Positions 22,212-32,983 of a stretch of DNA of 64,000 nt are shown here, one piece after another. Position 1 is the first letter of the stretch. Every line of letters begins with the position of its first letter. The stretch spans positions 1,272,501 through 1,336,500 of the forward strand of contig JAINUG010000177.1 of the NCBI GenBank assembly GCA_029706075.1, read 5' to 3'. Made by a program: the position numbers and the translations under genes. The stretch comes from Aldrovandia affinis (taxonomy: Eukaryota; Chordata; Actinopteri; Notacanthiformes; Halosauridae). The notes under the pieces are model-generated. The model saw only the letters and a program-made list of their open reading frames with translations. It had not been told where the DNA came from and did no database searches.

Positions 22212-22576
22212 AAACTCTGGAGTGTTCTGGTACAGATTCTTCCGCAAGAAACTCAAAACCCACCTTTTTAGACTCCACTACCACTGAATTCTGTACATCT
22301 AGCCTATTGTCATCACCACTGCCCACTTGCTCAACACTTCTTGTATATGCATCCCTGCCTTGTCATTTAATAAAATAAAATAAAATAACTAACCTTTTCC
22401 TTCCCAGTGTTACAGGTGTGGTATGCAGCTGCCTACAACGATGTCTATCGCTGTATTACTGCACTGATCTTGTGCACAAACTATGACTGTTCCTACCATG
22501 TATTAATGCACATCTTGCAAGTCGCTCTGGATAAGAGCATCTGCTAAATGCCTAAAATGTAAATGTAAATGTGTGG
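22212..22576 (+). mobile_element. L2 LINE 3' end including ORF2 C-terminus
   Basis: It begins in the last codons of ORF2, continues through a 3' UTR with an internal ATAAA-type run (about 22370-22389), and ends with 'gtcgctctggataagagc', 'atctgctaaatgcc' and TAAATG-type repeats. This links the shorter fragments at 3.2, 14.0 and 53.4 kb to an L2 LINE. It is strongly 5'-truncated, as most LINE copies are. Confidence 0.85.
22229..22287 (+). pseudogene. L2 ORF2 C-terminal fragment
   Basis: Translation WYRFFRKKLKTHLFRLHYH followed by a stop. The 'FRKxLKTHLFRL' ending is characteristic of fish L2-type ORF2 proteins. The reverse-transcriptase and endonuclease domains are absent. Confidence 0.75.
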
Positions 22577-22734
22577 TACAGTCCTGAATACAGTACCTGT
22601 TTGGGGGGTGGGGGGGTGTCTCACATCATCGACACGGCTGGGGAAGGCCTGTTACATTACCTCCAGTATCTCCTGTTACAGTACCTCCACAAAGGTATCG
22701 TGGAGTAAGTGTGGAGTATAGGTGTAACGAGTGG

Positions 22735-22878
22735 GGGAGGGGATGGGGAGGACATGTCCCCCAATATTCAAAACAGTCATATCTGCCCCCCAATAATTTG
22801 TACACAGAAAACATTTCCTTTCATCACGTGCCCCTCCACCCCAATATATAACATGTGGTTACGCCCCTGGTGTGGAGG
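22735..22878. mobile_element. Possible transposon fragment
   Basis: Sequence of the type 'gtcccccaatattcaaaac' with 'ggttacgcccctgg' at the end recalls a widespread teleost repeat. Only one copy lies here, so family and boundaries are uncertain. Confidence 0.3.
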
Positions 22879-23069
22879 TGTGAGGATAATGAGCACCGTG
22901 AGAGGTGAGGGCGAGGGTTGGGAGTTTAGGTGCAGTTGGTGGTTCTGTGGCTTTCTTGTTCCCTCCTCCTCACACAACGGATTCCACGCTGGCTCTGGGA
23001 AACCTGAGCCTCTGCCCCGGCAGCAGAATTCTGGAGCGGATTGATGACGATGCGAAATCAGAGGCCTAC

Positions 23070-23176
23070 GCGCACACGCGCACGTACACACTCGCACAAA
23101 TATATACAGGTACGCACACAACTACGTACACGCATGAATGCACGTGCACACACGCACCCTGCCACAAAAATATACA

Positions 23177-23221
<45 letters not shown>

Positions 23222-23540
23222 ACATACATGCACATTTGTGTCTAAGCAGTGTGTGTGTGTGTATTTATATGCATGTGTGTATCTGTGTGAGTTTGTGTGC
23301 ATGCATATCTGTACATATGCATGTGCATGTATGCTCACACATGTTCACCCATGCACACATATATACACATATACTGTATATGCATATAAATACACAAACC
23401 TACTCAGACACAAATGTAATTACTATTACAGGTGAATATGTGTATATGAGACACACACATTTTCATATGCACACACACACACGCACACACGTATGCATGC
23501 ACACACACACACACACACACACGCACACACGCACACAAAC
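23070..23540. repeat. CA/TG-rich microsatellite region
   Basis: Pure CA at 23175-23218, TG at about 23249-23262 and further CA blocks to 23540, joined by ACACGCACAC-type and ATGCATATGT-type sequence. Histidine/threonine- and cysteine/valine-rich frames are artefacts. Confidence 0.93.
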
Positions 23541-24970
23541 ATCAGCAGAGGCAATCCTTGCTGTTGCAACACCCACGAGGATCCCTCATCAGCCAGCAGA
23601 GAGTGAGAAACAGCCCTGGCCAATGAGAACTCCAGCTTATGAATGTATCCATGGTAATGAAGGTATTGTCACCCTCCCATTTACACTGACACATGGAAGC
23701 TTTTGAAAATAGTGCTGTGACCTGTTCTTAACTGGGGAGATGGATTTAGTCTTGTGTGACAGTCTCAAAATGATTAATAAGGCGTGGAAATCTTGTAAAT
23801 GTGACCTTCTTTAACCTTTACAGGAATATGTATACTGTGTGTATAAAAATACACTTTTCTTACTTCGTCATGGAATAAAAATTTCTTGACATAGATTATT
23901 TTGTGCTAATCAGTGGCAATAAATCCCAATTACATCCATTTTGATTCCATGAAGTAAGAAAAATTCCAACCCACTATATATACACTGTACATATTAATAA
24001 GAATACACAACAGTGTCTCCTCTTCCCTAGTGGCTTTTCATGACAAAAGACGCCATTATGTCAAGAGCTGTAGGTAATCTTTCTCCTTGGCTTGTCTTTT
24101 AAACGCTGCCATTTACATAGAGCATCTTGAGAACTCCCTCGAATTTAAAGGGCAGTGCCTGTAAACGCGGCGACTGTGAAGAGCACTTTCCAACAGACAA
24201 CAAGGAGGACGAGCAGCGTGCGTGAACCCACCACGCGAGGACACTGAAATCACACTGCTGTCCCCGAAATCTCTCCACACAAACCCACCACCAAGAATCA
24301 AGGATATACAATTCTATCGGCAGGGGATTCAATCATTCCTCCTTCGCTGCTTGTCCATATCTTCATAGTCAAATTGAAACCACTGAAACAAATGAGAATG
24401 GTAATACCTTCTGTAGTTTGAGTTTTCACAAACACAATGGCGAACCTCAAACGGGAACACAAACGTGTTGGCTTTGTCATTTTAAAATGGGATTTTGGTA
24501 ATGCTACTTGAACGGTGCGCCATTGACATAACGCTGTTATAAGCATGACATCACACCTGCCATAACCAATCACGATGGTGCATAACGGCTCCATGACAAA
24601 CATCGTAACGCCGTAATTTGACAAATCACTCAACATATCAGATTCTAAATGATATAACTGATTATGTACAAAAAAACGACAAAGAATAAAACATGAATGC
24701 TTGAATACCCCCTTATGATGAGGTACACTTTCCAAGCATATACATAAAGGCTTCGGTGACGAGAGGATCCAACATTTGACCAATTTGTTTGTGGAGCATC
24801 TGTGACCTTCCTGGTAATGCTACTGCTTTTCGCTCATGGGGACACACGCATCTGGCCCTGAGGACACACAGCTGAATATCCGGGGGGTGCAATGTGTACT
24901 TAGTGAGGGGGAGTTCACCCCAATTTCCCTCCAGCCATCTGCCCTCAGACCCCTGCCTCTGACTCCCATC
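23541..24970. other. Non-genic DNA
   Basis: No gene, RNA or named repeat recognised. A 161-codon minus-strand open frame (24783-24298) has no recognisable domain. Confidence 0.4.
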
Positions 24971-24973
24971 TCC

Positions 24974-25018
24974 CCACACATCCATCCACCTTGGGGGGGT
25001 GGGTGGATGGATGTGTGG
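24974..25018. repeat. Perfect 17-bp inverted repeat (hairpin)
   Basis: 'ccacacatccatccacc' at 24974-24990 and its exact complement at 25002-25018, separated by 11 nt. It directly precedes a SINE. Confidence 0.9.
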
Positions 25019-25222
25019 TGGCAGTGTAATGGTTGGGGAACTGGGCTTGTGGCCCAAAGGTTGCAGGTTTGATTCCCAGGTGGGGCACTGCAATTGTGCC
25101 CTTGAGGAAGGTACCTGAATTTCTCCAGTAAATATCCAGCTGTACAAATGGATTGCGTGCACAAAATGTGAAACTACGTAAGTTGCTCTGGATGAGAGCA
25201 TCTGCTAAACACCTGTAATGCA
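25019..25222 (+). mobile_element. tRNA-derived SINE with L2-type tail (V-SINE-like)
   Basis: Head with 'agtgtaatggttggggaac' and B-box-like 'gcaggtttgattcccag', body 'atatccagctgtacaaatgg', and tail 'gttgctctggatgagagc' then 'atctgctaaacacc'. Moderately diverged. Confidence 0.85.
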
Positions 25223-25489
25223 ACGCGTAAGCATTGCTCTTCCACCCGCCCAGGCTCTGGGACCCCTCCGTCTGTACGAAGTGCCAGTCCCAGCGCCGCC
25301 GCTAATGTGCGTCTCTGACAGCTGGCTTGGAACAAACCCACCAACCCTCTCATATCTGCGTTAATGACAGAACCGTGGCTGGGCGCGAGCAAGCAGCGGT
25401 CAGATGGCGTCGGCCATTGCCTCCGACCAGTCTGCCACATCGTTTTCAGTTTGCCATAAATATGAGTAACGGTCAAGGTCAAGAGAACT

Positions 25490-25935
25490 CAGCCTGCCGG
25501 CGTTGAACAGAGAAAACAATCTTGCCGCTTCAACATTATCGATTCGTTTGGTCGAGAGAATAACGTAAGGCTTAGTAAATCCAGGCGCATCTTATCACAG
25601 GCCCTGTACTCAAAATAAAAGCTGAAAAAAATGATAAAGCGTGGATTTTTTTAAGCTGTATACCTTGAATTGTAGTGTTGAATTTAATTGTATTGCACTG
25701 CTCTTGAATAGCACTGGAAATGACAAGCTTCATGCCCTTTCAACGTATTTAACTTTCCACACAGAACCACGGGGGCAGGTCATGAATCAGATGTATTTGA
25801 AAGTAATCGATATCGCAGAAAGGCTTAAAAAATATGAGCAGCGGTTGGGAAATTGTATTGACATGAAAACATTCCCTGCGTCAATCTTACATCAGCAGTT
25901 TCCGACAGACGCTGAAGTCTGAATTGCATAATTGC
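25490..25935. promoter_or_regulatory. Possible conserved non-coding element
   Basis: Single-copy AT-rich block with many potential homeodomain and bHLH sites and no repeat features. It contains a 93-codon plus-strand open frame (25641-25922) ending ILHQQFPTDAEV with fairly protein-like composition but no recognised homologue and no defensible splice or promoter context. A regulatory element is the simpler reading. Confidence 0.25.
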
Positions 25936-26877
25936 ACGCACAGAAAAATAAAAAAGATCCTAAACCTTCCAGAAAAATCCATGAAGTGCGTTCAGGAAAT
26001 AGGCATAGCTTCGCATTCGACACGCATGTGCATCTCCACAGAAGAGTGGCGAGTGGAACCAGCTGCCACCTGCGCGCGTGAACACCTGGCAGCATTAGCG
26101 TCGAGCCTGACATGGCAACCCCTCATTATCTGTGCGTGTGAGGCAAAGACTGATGAAAGACTATGAAAAGCTAGCTCTCAAACAGAACCCAGCTTCTTTT
26201 CTCAGGCATACAATGCAAAGAGCTTCGAGCGCTGGAACGGCACGTCGATGCTGGCGACCCGACGCACACGTCTGATCCCCCGAATATTCACAACGTGCGT
26301 TTGGTTTGGAGATGGGACGACTTTTCGCTTTACTTACAGGGCATGAAACATGTCGGGAGCAAACTATGCACCAGGGGTCAAAGGTGACTGGAAACGTATT
26401 GCCGGGGAATGTGGGAATGTATTTGACAAGACGCTGCAGATCCTTGCGCAGTCAGGTCAGGTAAAAGCACCGCATTAAGGGGGGATCGCTATTTCAGGGC
26501 GACCGCGCTGCCTTACACGAGCGGTAAATCAAACCCCGGGTGGTTAACTAAATTTAAGAATGAAAAATCAATAGCTCGCAAGCCGCCGGTCTGTTTTCAT
26601 TTGCGGTAAGAGGGGGCGTCGAGATCGCGGGGGCCACAGTAGGAGCCTCTATTTACAGCTCGTTAGACACAAAGGCACCCACACGGCCTCTGAGGGAAGC
26701 CAGTCGTTAGGACGCGCCAGTGCCCGGTATAATTGTGCCAGAGGTTACGCGGGTGCAGAGCTGTGAGCCAGAGCAGCGAGCAAGCTGTGCTCCTGCAGCT
26801 CACCGCCTTCGCACGGTTTTTCCCTCCTCGTTCTTTCTCGTGACGATCAGCACTGGCGTCTCCACACACACACTTGC
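25936..26877. other. Non-genic DNA, locally CpG-containing
   Basis: No gene or named repeat recognised. Confidence 0.35.
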
Positions 26878-27072
26878 TCATTTTACATTTCAGGCATTTA
26901 GTGGACGCTCTCGTCCAGAGCGACTTACACAGTTGACATTTCTTTACGTACAATCCATTTATACGGACGGATGTTGACTGAGGCAATTCAGGCTCACGGG
27001 TGCGATGGCTGTCCCCCGATCTGGGAATGAAGCCCGCAATCTCGGAGTCACAGACCCAGCTCTTTAACCATT
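26878..27072 (-). mobile_element. tRNA-derived SINE with L2-type tail (V-SINE-like), degenerate
   Basis: The minus strand carries the hairpin tail (about 26930-26890), then the 'ccgtataaatgg' body block and a decayed head near 27030-27072. Confidence 0.75.
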
Positions 27073-27089
27073 TGTACAGAGAACAGACA

Positions 27090-27172
27090 CCAACTCACTG
27101 GGAGGGCTCACTGCCGCTGTCTGGAGCCATCATTGTTGGCCTGCCACGCAAGGATGGCTCTGCTGTTTGTAC
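27090..27172 (+). repeat. Unnamed dispersed repeat, copy 1
   Basis: 'gggagggctcactgccgctg' and about 60 further bases reappear at 31528-31608 at roughly 80% identity in the same orientation. No known family identified. Confidence 0.6.
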
Positions 27173-27177
27173 CAGAA

Positions 27178-27480
27178 CTTTTTTTATTTTGTTTCAGATT
27201 TTTCCCAGTTTTTTTCTCCCCAATTTGGAAGCCAATTATGCCCTCTATTTATTTTTGATTAACCCTCCCCCCACAAACTCGCTGCTCGTCACTATGGGGC
27301 GTGCTACTCTCCAAGGCCAGCAAAGATCCGCCTCCTTCAAAACGGAACTCACTGACCCCCTTACACGCTTCACGGTTCTTGCTGACCACCCTCCCTCAGG
27401 AGCGGACAGCCAAATGCTCCCCCGATCGGGGCTAATGGCCAGGACCGGTCTGGCAGAGACGGGTTTCGAACAACTAGAAC
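27178..27480 (-). mobile_element. Long tRNA-derived SINE, nearly full length
   Basis: The minus strand aligns block for block with the reference copy at 61892-62256 (shared 'gatcgggggagcatttggct', 'gagggagggtggtcagca', 'gcttccaaattggggag'), with the tail at 27180-27215. The head is cut at the B-box. AC(C/T)AGAAC on both sides (27171-27178, 27473-27480) may be a diverged target-site duplication. Confidence 0.8.
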
Positions 27481-29120
27481 ATTTAAAAAAATGATATGAC
27501 CCCCCACCCCCCCTGAATACAATTCCGCATCTGGCCCGTAGAACAGGCACAGACCGGCGTGTGCTTAAGCGAACAATGTCGACACAACAACGCCCTGACT
27601 TGGGACTTCATGCCATGCCAGCTTCAGGAAAACCAAAAACCGATTTGCACTAAATTTGTTTTGCTATTTATTTACACTTCCTGTTGAAATGTGGTGCATC
27701 AACAACCCTGCGGCGACGTATTTGAGTGGCAGCATCCCTTAAACCGTCATCCCGTACGCTCCCCGAACAAACGGGAGAGCTTTATTAAGTTTGCCCTCAA
27801 TTTATTTTTGCAGAACACAACAAGAAGTACCTCGCATGACATTTTGGCCAAGTGCCGGAGTTCACAGTCGGTGCATGGGCTTGAGGAGGAGGAGGTTGGA
27901 GACCGTTGCCATGCAGAAACACAGATGCTGCTCACACTTAACACAAGAGGGTCTGGCGTGTGGACACAAGTGCCAAGTCATAGAGCCAAGGTCCTGAAAA
28001 AGCCCACTGCATTCACATCACTGAAAATGGGATGCAAAGACGAGCCAGATTTGAGCAGCACTTTGATAGCAGAATAATTGCCAGGCTATGAGAGCGCACA
28101 TGAAAGAAAAAAGAAAAAAAAGCTTACAATTTTTATAACAAAGAGTCTCATTTATGACTTTCTGCCTGCAACCTGCAGGTTAATATGGTTTTGATAGGAA
28201 CCTTGAACTGTCGTTTAGTAAAAAAACAAAAGCAAACGTTGGATGTGCCAGGCAGCATATGTCCAGGGCATCGACTTGGCGCACGCTTTGTAAACCCATC
28301 AACACTCTTTCTCAAGGACTCGGTTTCAAATACTTCTTGATTATGTCTTTTTGTTTTATACAGAAATCCACATATTGATTTGAAGCACCAATAAGATATA
28401 TTTCTTAAATACAAGATGATTGACAGATGACTGAAAATGTCCCTTTAGGACTCACGGCATGCATCTTTAAAGGTTAACAGCGAACACACACAACACAAAA
28501 GTGACTACCTTTGGGACAGCACAACATTTAATTTAACCTTGCTCTGCATTGTGTGTGATTTTAGTGTGTATTGTACTTTTGTGATGTCGTGATGTTTTAT
28601 GTTTCCTGCCCATGGGCCAGTGGAAATGAGCTATGCAGCTAAACCTGGTGCAATGTAATTGTTGGGTATGGTCCTTGCCAAATAAACACATAAACAAGCA
28701 TAGTCATCTGTACATTCAAACTGTGCCATAGATGCAGGGCCAAACTACTAAAGAACAAGAAGAAAGTCCTGACAAAGATCTTTGTGGAACAAAACATTGT
28801 GTGTGTGTGTGTGAGTGTGTGTGCTAATAAGCTTATCACGGGAGCAATACAGTAGTCTGAATCTTTGTGAGTGTCACTCATTGAAGTTCAGCACCTGCAG
28901 GTTGTGGTTTGTGGAATGGGGAGGTATGCAGCCCCCGGTCCGGCTAGCTGAAAGAGCCTCTAGACTCAGGCACGAGTCCTCCGTGGGGGGCTTGGCGGGC
29001 AAGCCCTTCCTGCCATTCATCAGCTGCTAATTCCTCTCAGCATCCGGGGGGGAGAATGCGGGAGACGGAGCGCTTCCTGGGGCGGCAGCCAGGGCGTGTC
29101 GGATTGCTGTGGAGAGGCCC
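27481..29120. other. Non-genic DNA
   Basis: Apart from a short TG run (28796-28822), no gene, RNA or repeat family is recognised. Confidence 0.35.
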
Positions 29121-29124
29121 GGTG

Positions 29125-29195
29125 CAGTGGAGCAGTGCCAGCGCTTTACCAACGCTCTGCCAGCGCTCCGTTAACGCTCTGCCAGCACTCTACCA
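29125..29195. repeat. Short degenerate tandem repeat
   Basis: Units of about 21-22 bp resembling 'aacgctctgccagcgctc' repeat two to three times. The last unit overlaps the left arm of the foldback. Confidence 0.6.
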
Positions 29196-29560
29196 ACATG
29201 CCCGCCTCCTCCAGAGCGCTGATTACACGCAGTGCAGCTCAGGGGCTCATACGCTTTCATTCATCTTATACTAGTATTAAAAATAGTTTTACCATTGTTA
29301 TTTCTGGATTGCTTTTCTTGAACATGCTATGTGCCCCCTTTGGGAATAGAGTTGGATAAAGAACATTTTAATTGATTGATTGTTTGGTTGATTTATTCAT
29401 CGGTTTTTCTCTTGGGTAATCAGCAATCCAGAAATAACAGTTGTAAAACTATTTTTAATACTAGTATGAAAAGAATACATGCATATGAGTCCCTGAGCGG
29501 CACTGCGTGTTATCAGTGCGCTGGAGGAGGCGGGCATGTTGGTAGAGCGTTGGCAGAGCG
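29174..29560. repeat. Long imperfect inverted repeat (foldback), ~138-bp arms
   Basis: Left arm 29174-29312 and right arm 29423-29560 are reverse complements at roughly 85-90% identity; for example 'ctagtattaaaaatagtttt' at 29271 pairs with 'aaaactatttttaatactag' at 29446. The 110-bp spacer is unrelated AT-rich DNA. A tRNA-derived SINE follows within 20 bp of the right arm. Confidence 0.88.
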
Positions 29561-29577
29561 TAATCAGTGTTCAAATG

Positions 29578-29750
29578 GTTGGTGGTTCTGTGTAGCTCAG
29601 TAGGTAGAGCATGGCGTTGACAACGCTTAGGTTGTGGGTTCAATCCCCACTGGGGCCACATATACTGAAAAATATATGCATTCACTACTGTAAGTCGCTT
29701 TGGACAAAAGCGTCTGATAAATGGCGTATATTATTATTATTATTATTATG
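29578..29750 (+). mobile_element. tRNA-derived SINE, (ATT)n-tailed family
   Basis: Head 'gtgtagctcagtaggtagag' with B-box 'gtgggttcaatccccac', unique body 'actgaaaaatatatgcattc', L2-type hairpin 'gtcgctttggacaaaagcg' and a terminal ATT microsatellite. The head is a tRNA-like pseudogene, not a tRNA gene: the second half does not form an acceptor stem with the first. Confidence 0.9.
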
Positions 29751-30066
29751 AAATGTTTAAATGTAACGCATCGTCAGGAATCCTTCATAGGGCAGAAAGA
29801 CATCATGCCTACATCACCTAAACACAGAAGGACATGGTATGGGTGTGGTCTTGGAAGGATATTTAAAAATACTGATCTTAAAGTAAAATAATTATTCCAC
29901 AGTACGAAGGTCTGCATAGTGGTTCTGGTTGTAACCTCAATGACTCACAATGTTCAAAAAAAAAAAACCTGAATGTCATTGTTTGGTCTCTTATCAATCT
30001 AATTCAATTCTAATGTTGTGGTCTCGTAACTTATCAATCTTTGACAAACCTAATTGTTGTGGTCTG

Positions 30067-30415
30067 CACTTAGAAAATAAGGTACCATGCTGTACCTGTG
30101 AAAGTACAAATGCTTGTCACTGTGGCAGTACCCCTGTAGGGTACTGAATTGTACCTTCAGTCAGAAGAACATAATTGTACCCTTGTGATAAAAATAATTT
30201 TGCTTGCATTACAAGCCTCATTTTCATTCCAATATGGCTGCCATTGTGAATAACGATTCATTACCCAACCTTGGAACATATCTGTACATGTCCTCAATTT
30301 CTACCTTTTTCACTGGGGAAAATGTACAAAACCGCATCATGAAGGATCTTAGGTGTACCTTTGAAGGTACAATGAACACATTTGTCCCCTAATTGTACCA
30401 TTATTTTTGAGAGTG
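30067..30415 (+). mobile_element. GTACC-type MITE, copy 2
   Basis: About 349 bp with related ends: left 'cacttagaaaataaggtacc', right 'ggtaccattatttttgagag' style (the right end lacks one G). GTAC motifs recur throughout. Copies at 9857-10246 (inverted) and 62527-62804. No coding capacity; a DNA-transposon derivative is likely. Confidence 0.8.
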
Positions 30416-31004
30416 TGGGCAGACTGGTTTAGTCCTGTGTTGTCTTTGATTGCTGGTTGGAAAAAGGAAGAGAGCCCTCATTGGACACAAAGGCTGCCCA
30501 TAGATATGGACATAGGGGTAACAGAGGTCATTACTCTATCGCTTCTCCACTCCCCACGCTTGTGGTTGCCTTTGATCTGCGGCAATGTACCTGTATGCTG
30601 GTTCTCTCTGAAGCAGGCGGACAAGATCAGAAGCACCGCGCTCGGCACTGAGTCAACACAGGAAGCTAGCCAGGACGGGAGAACATGGAAAATGATAGAG
30701 ATCCGCTCTCTGCAAGCCATGCATTTCATATATTTCTAAAACCTGTTCCTTGTAAAAGTGAGTTGCTATGCAGAAGTGGATCTGAGGATGCTTAAATTAA
30801 TGAAATCCCAGCTGGCCACCCACACAAGCCCAGGAATATGGAGGGGAAAGTAATGAAAAACATCCTCTTCATCTGTGAAGAGAGAGAGAGAGGGGGGTGT
30901 ATTTCATGCATATGCTCACTTACACCTTATAGCCCTGTGCCCACGTGTGCAGACCTTTCTGTGTCTCCATACCTTCATACAACATATACGTTTACCCACA
31001 TCAC

Positions 31005-31320
31005 ACGCACACACATCTCCATACACACTCACTCACATCTCCATACACACTCACTCATATCTCCATACACACTCACTGACATCCCCATACACACTCGCAT
31101 CTCAATACACACTCACTCATATCTCCATACACACTCGCATCTCCATACACACTCACTCACATCTCCATACACACTCACTCACATCTCCATACACACTCAC
31201 TGACATCCCCATACACACTCGCATCTCAATACACACTCACTCAAATCTCCATACACACACTCACTCACATCTCCACACTCACCCACATCTCCATCTCCAT
31301 ACACACTCATACATACACAC
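31005..31320. repeat. Minisatellite with higher-order structure
   Basis: Built from 22-bp 'atctccatacacactcactc' units plus 18-bp 'atctccatacacactcgc' variants. The marker block 'tgacatccccatacacactc' occurs at 31077 and 31201, giving a 124-bp higher-order period. Confidence 0.9.
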
Positions 31321-31323
31321 ACA

Positions 31324-31513
<190 letters not shown>

Positions 31514-31527
31514 AAAGAAAGCAGACA

Positions 31528-31608
31528 CACACTCACTAGGAGGGCTCACTGCCGCTGTACAGAGCCACCAACGTTCTCATCCTGCCACACAAGGGTGGCT
31601 CTGTTGTT
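31528..31608 (+). repeat. Unnamed dispersed repeat, copy 2
   Basis: Matches 27090-27172 ('ggagggctcactgccgctgt', 'caagggtggctctgttgtt'). It begins right after the CA tract. Confidence 0.6.
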
Positions 31609-32440
31609 CATTTATTTATTCAATTATTTATTTGACAGTTTATTTATTTGACAAACGCCCTCATATGAGGCAAAGTACAGAGCTTTGCAATACACAAGTT
31701 CAGCATAGTAAACATGCAAGTGCCACTCAACCAGTAGGATAGCCCATAACTGTCTACAAGGCAATAGAGATTTGTAAATGCACATTTGTATTAAATTGAT
31801 AAGGCGACAGAACTGTGACAAGAATTTTAAAACCCAAAGCCCTAAGACTACTAAATCCACTATGACTCATAAGACAGGTTCCTGAACATCAGCACTACCT
31901 ACTGCATAAGTAGGTGCAGCAGGATTTGATGTTTACTTTTTAGCATCGTGCGGTGTTCCCTTGCAGGTAACCTCACCTTATTATTGAACGATTGTAAAAT
32001 GATTGTTTAATCCAGTCGCTAGGAGAATAGAGAAGTGCAGAAAGGCTTTTAGCTCACGGTATCCCCCTACTACAGTATGGTAAAACCTGGCTGGGTTCAT
32101 CTGCAATCTGTGCATGAATTAAAGTGCATTAGTCATCAGTATTCCTTTAGGTTTGGATTTGCAGGTGTAATCTTTTGTAAACACACGGCGTAACCTGAAT
32201 TGAAGGTGATCAAAACTAGACTACTCTAATCTGCAGCTACTCTCTGCGGAGGTTAGTTTAACTTTGAATAATTACTGAGTCTGGCCATGCACAACACATC
32301 AGAGAAAGCCACAGGGTCGTGTTTTGGTTTGTGTGAGAGGACAATGGAACTGAATGGCATCGTGATTGTGTAACAGCTGCATCTTTACGTTTTGGTGAGG
32401 AAAATGGCCGCAACCCACCCAATAAGCCAGAGTGGTAGCT
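31609..32440. other. Non-genic DNA
   Basis: Starts with a TTTA-rich stretch; otherwise no recognised feature. Confidence 0.35.
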
Positions 32441-32451
32441 CCAGGTAACTG

Positions 32452-32935
32452 ACATAATAAAGGAAACATTTGAGTAAATTAATGGGTTCTGGAGGCTCTA
32501 TTATGGTGTACCATGCATTTTCCTGGCATGGTTTAGGTCCACTCATCCCCTTAGAGGGCATTCTGAGGGATCACCTTCATCCTATGGTGAAGAATTTCTC
32601 TTGTGATGGGTGTGGTCTCTTCCCAGGATGCACCATCCACAGGGCACACGTGGTCACCGAACAGTTTGGTGAGCATGAAAACGATGTAAACCATATGCTA
32701 TGACCGTCTCAGTCACCAGATCTCAACCCAATTGAACACTTATGGGAGACCAAAACACCAAATGACGGAATTTCTCATGGAAGAATGGCGTTGCATCAGT
32801 ATAGAGTTCCCAATAGAATTTCAGACACTTGTAGAATCTATGCCAAGGTGCATTGAAGCTGTTCTGGTGGCTCGTGGTTGCCCAAAATCCTATTAAGACA
32901 CTTTATGTTGGTGTTTCCTTTATTTTAGCAGTTCT
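32452..32935 (+). mobile_element. Internally deleted Tc1-like transposon, copy 3 of 4
   Basis: Left end 'gtaactgacataataaagg' and right end 'cctttattttagcagttc'. The plus strand encodes SWHGLGPLIPLEG, a degraded second catalytic region, TEQFGEHENDVNHM and SPDLNPIEHLWE before a deletion and frameshift. This copy keeps more of the 3' transposase half than copy 1. Its right end is enclosed by a perfect 46-bp inverted repeat. Confidence 0.85.
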
Positions 32936-32983
32936 GTGCTTCAATGCACCTTGGCATAGATTCTACAAGTGTCTGAAATTCTA
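32814..32983. repeat. Perfect 46-bp inverted repeat around the transposon's right end
   Basis: 32814-32859 and 32938-32983 are exact reverse complements over 46 bp. The left arm is internal transposon sequence ('gacacttgtagaatctatgc'); the right arm is outside the terminal repeat. The 78-bp spacer contains the right terminal repeat. Confidence 0.92.

Noticed and set aside
24298..24783. 161-codon minus-strand open frame
   Set aside because: No domain and no promoter or splice context; length is within chance for 64 kb read in six frames.
29587..29660. Possible tRNA gene ('gtgtagctcagtaggtagag')
   Set aside because: It is the head of a SINE followed by a SINE body and L2-type tail; the acceptor stem does not close. 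The same holds at 36.4, 41.9, 45.2, 58.1 and 58.3 kb.
31005..31320. CRISPR-like spaced repeat array
   Set aside because: The spacers are repeats too, unit length varies (18-22 bp), and the genome is clearly vertebrate; it is a minisatellite.
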